DNA from: Sphingobacteriales bacterium
GTDB taxonomy: Bacteria > Bacteroidota > Bacteroidia > Chitinophagales > Chitinophagaceae
Assembly (NCBI GenBank): GCA_947472965.1
Contig: CANJEF010000048.1
Span: 1-8,037, forward strand
Direction of reading: 5' to 3'
DNA: 8,037 nt
Below, piece by piece: positions 6,867-8,037 of the stretch. The translations under genes and the position numbers were made by a program. The notes under the pieces are model-generated. The model ran no database searches. It was not told the DNA's origin and saw only the letters and a list, made by a program, of their open reading frames with translations. The stretch's first letter is position 1; the number at the start of each line of letters is the position of its first letter.

Positions 6867-8037
6867 ATGCAGGAACAAGGAATCGATATCAGGAAATTTT
6901 CATTGGGTAGTATTGCCAGTCGGACTCATGGCGACAAGGTGATCTGGGCAATCGTTGTATTGCTTGCCCTCATGAGTTTACTTGCTATCTATAGCAGTAC
7001 GGGAACGCTCGCCTATAAAATGATAAAAAGTCCAGAGTCATATCTTTTAAAACAAATTGGACTTGTTGTTGCAGGAGTTATGATTATATATATTGCTCAC
7101 CTTATTAATTATACCGTTTATTCAAAAGTGGCCTTGTTGTTTTATGCAATTTCAATACCCATGCTTGTTTATACCCTCTTTTTTGGTACGAACCTGAATG
7201 ATGCGAACAGGTGGGTCAAGCTTCCTATTATCAATCTGACATTTCAAACTTCAGATTTGGCAAAGCTTGCATTGTTCATGTACCTGAGCCGAAAACTCAG
7301 TAAGCGCCAAGATGTTATCAAGGATTTCAAAAAAGGATTCCTACCATTGATAACACCTGTATTTGTGATTTGTATTTTAATTACACCTGCTAATCTTTCT
7401 ACTGCATTGCTTACCGGTGCAACAAGTTTGATTTTGTTATTCATCGGAAGGGTTAGTATCAAGCATCTTGCATTGACTGTGCTCGTTGTCGCAATTCCAC
7501 TTTCAATTCTGATTGGAGTATCTTCTTACTATTATAATAAGGAAGAGGGAAAATCGAAACCTATACCCGAAATGCTTACAAAGGGGCGTATTGAAACATG
7601 GATCAAGCGGGTTCAAAATTTCATGTATGCTGAAAAGGAATCATCATCTTATCAGGTTCAGCAATCAAAAATCGCCATTGCAAAAGGTGATTGGGCTGGG
7701 CTCGGTCCGGGCAATAGCCAAGCGAGAAATTTTCTACCACATCCTTATTCTGATTTTATTTATTCAATTATAATAGAAGAATATGGGTTGGCTGGTGGTG
7801 TTGCAGTATTGATGATTTACCTGTTGTTTTTGCTCAGATGCATTCGGATCATGAAAAAATGTCCATATGCATTTGGGGCGTTTCTTTCACTGGGATTAAG
7901 TTTTACGTTGGTGATACAAGCAATGGCAAACATGGCGGTTAATGTCAATCTTTTTCCTGTTACAGGTGTTACGCTTCCTCTCATTAGCATGGGTGGGAGT
8001 TCTTTTTTATTCACTTGTTTTGCCATTGGAATCATAT
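6867..8037 (+). CDS. ftsW: Septal peptidoglycan glycosyltransferase FtsW (SEDS family), 3' end cut by the window
   Basis: FtsW polymerises lipid II into glycan strands at the septum, working with FtsI. The frame runs from ATG 6867 for 390 codons with no stop before the window edge, so only a short C-terminal tail is missing (family length about 380-420). It is very hydrophobic, with a polar N-terminus of about 25 residues and then roughly nine membrane segments. SEDS landmarks are AIYSSTG near 39-45, NDANRWVKLP from 111, FQTSDLAKLA at 126-135, and AGLGPGNSQARNFLPHPYSDFIYSIIIEEYG containing D296. The last landmark is LPLISMGGSSF at 370-380. D296 corresponds to the catalytic aspartate described for SEDS enzymes. 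FtsW rather than RodA is preferred because of its place after murD in the dcw order. The start is supported by position 7 nt after murD and by the lack of another nearby ATG in frame before the first membrane helix. Confidence 0.95.
   Translation, partial: MQEQGIDIRKFSLGSIASRTHGDKVIWAIVVLLALMSLLAIYSSTGTLAYKMIKSPESYLLKQIGLVVAGVMIIYIAHLINYTVYSKVALLFYAISIPMLVYTLFFGTNLNDANRWVKLPIINLTFQTSDLAKLALFMYLSRKLSKRQDVIKDFKKGFLPLITPVFVICILITPANLSTALLTGATSLILLFIGRVSIKHLALTVLVVAIPLSILIGVSSYYYNKEEGKSKPIPEMLTKGRIETWIKRVQNFMYAEKESSSYQVQQSKIAIAKGDWAGLGPGNSQARNFLPHPYSDFIYSIIIEEYGLAGGVAVLMIYLLFLLRCIRIMKKCPYAFGAFLSLGLSFTLVIQAMANMAVNVNLFPVTGVTLPLISMGGSSFLFTCFAIGII

Noticed and set aside
7513..7773. 86-codon open frame on the plus strand
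   Set aside because: It is an alternative frame inside ftsW, where the true frame encodes the conserved GLGPGNSQARNF and SDFIYS segments.

Overview
The window is a stretch of a chromosomal dcw (division and cell wall) cluster, all on the + strand. The order is rsmH (3' end), ftsL-like, ftsI (PBP with PASTA), murE, mraY, murD, ftsW (5' part). The gene order, the divergent short FtsL, the PASTA domain on the division transpeptidase, the enlarged MraY, the near absence of Shine-Dalgarno sequences and the modest GC content all point to the phylum Bacteroidota. The style of the proteins suggests Chitinophagaceae or a near relative, but that is an impression from memory and not a search result.

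Layout: 1-234 is the C-terminus of the 16S rRNA methyltransferase RsmH. 266-601 is a small bitopic FtsL-type protein. 620-2764 is the ftsI gene, interrupted by an in-frame TAA at 734-736. 2765-4231 is murE, 4237-5508 mraY, and 5522-6859 murD with a GTG start. 6867 to the window end is ftsW, missing only its extreme 3' end. Gaps between genes are 0 to 31 nt, and I see no internal promoter or terminator, so this looks like one transcription unit whose promoter lies upstream of the window.

The genes form one pathway. MurD and MurE add D-Glu and (from its DNPR motif) meso-diaminopimelate to the UDP-MurNAc peptide. MraY loads the finished pentapeptide on undecaprenyl phosphate. FtsW polymerises lipid II at the septum and FtsI crosslinks it, with FtsL as a divisome partner. 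murF is not between murE and mraY, as is usual in Bacteroidota.

The one clear anomaly is the nonsense codon in ftsI. It separates a perfectly recognisable N-terminal membrane anchor (620-733) from the rest of the protein in the same reading frame. Because ftsI is normally essential, a base-call or assembly error is the simplest explanation, but a real lesion cannot be excluded from the sequence. I found no mobile element, CRISPR, RNA gene or novel system; otherwise this is an ordinary housekeeping region.
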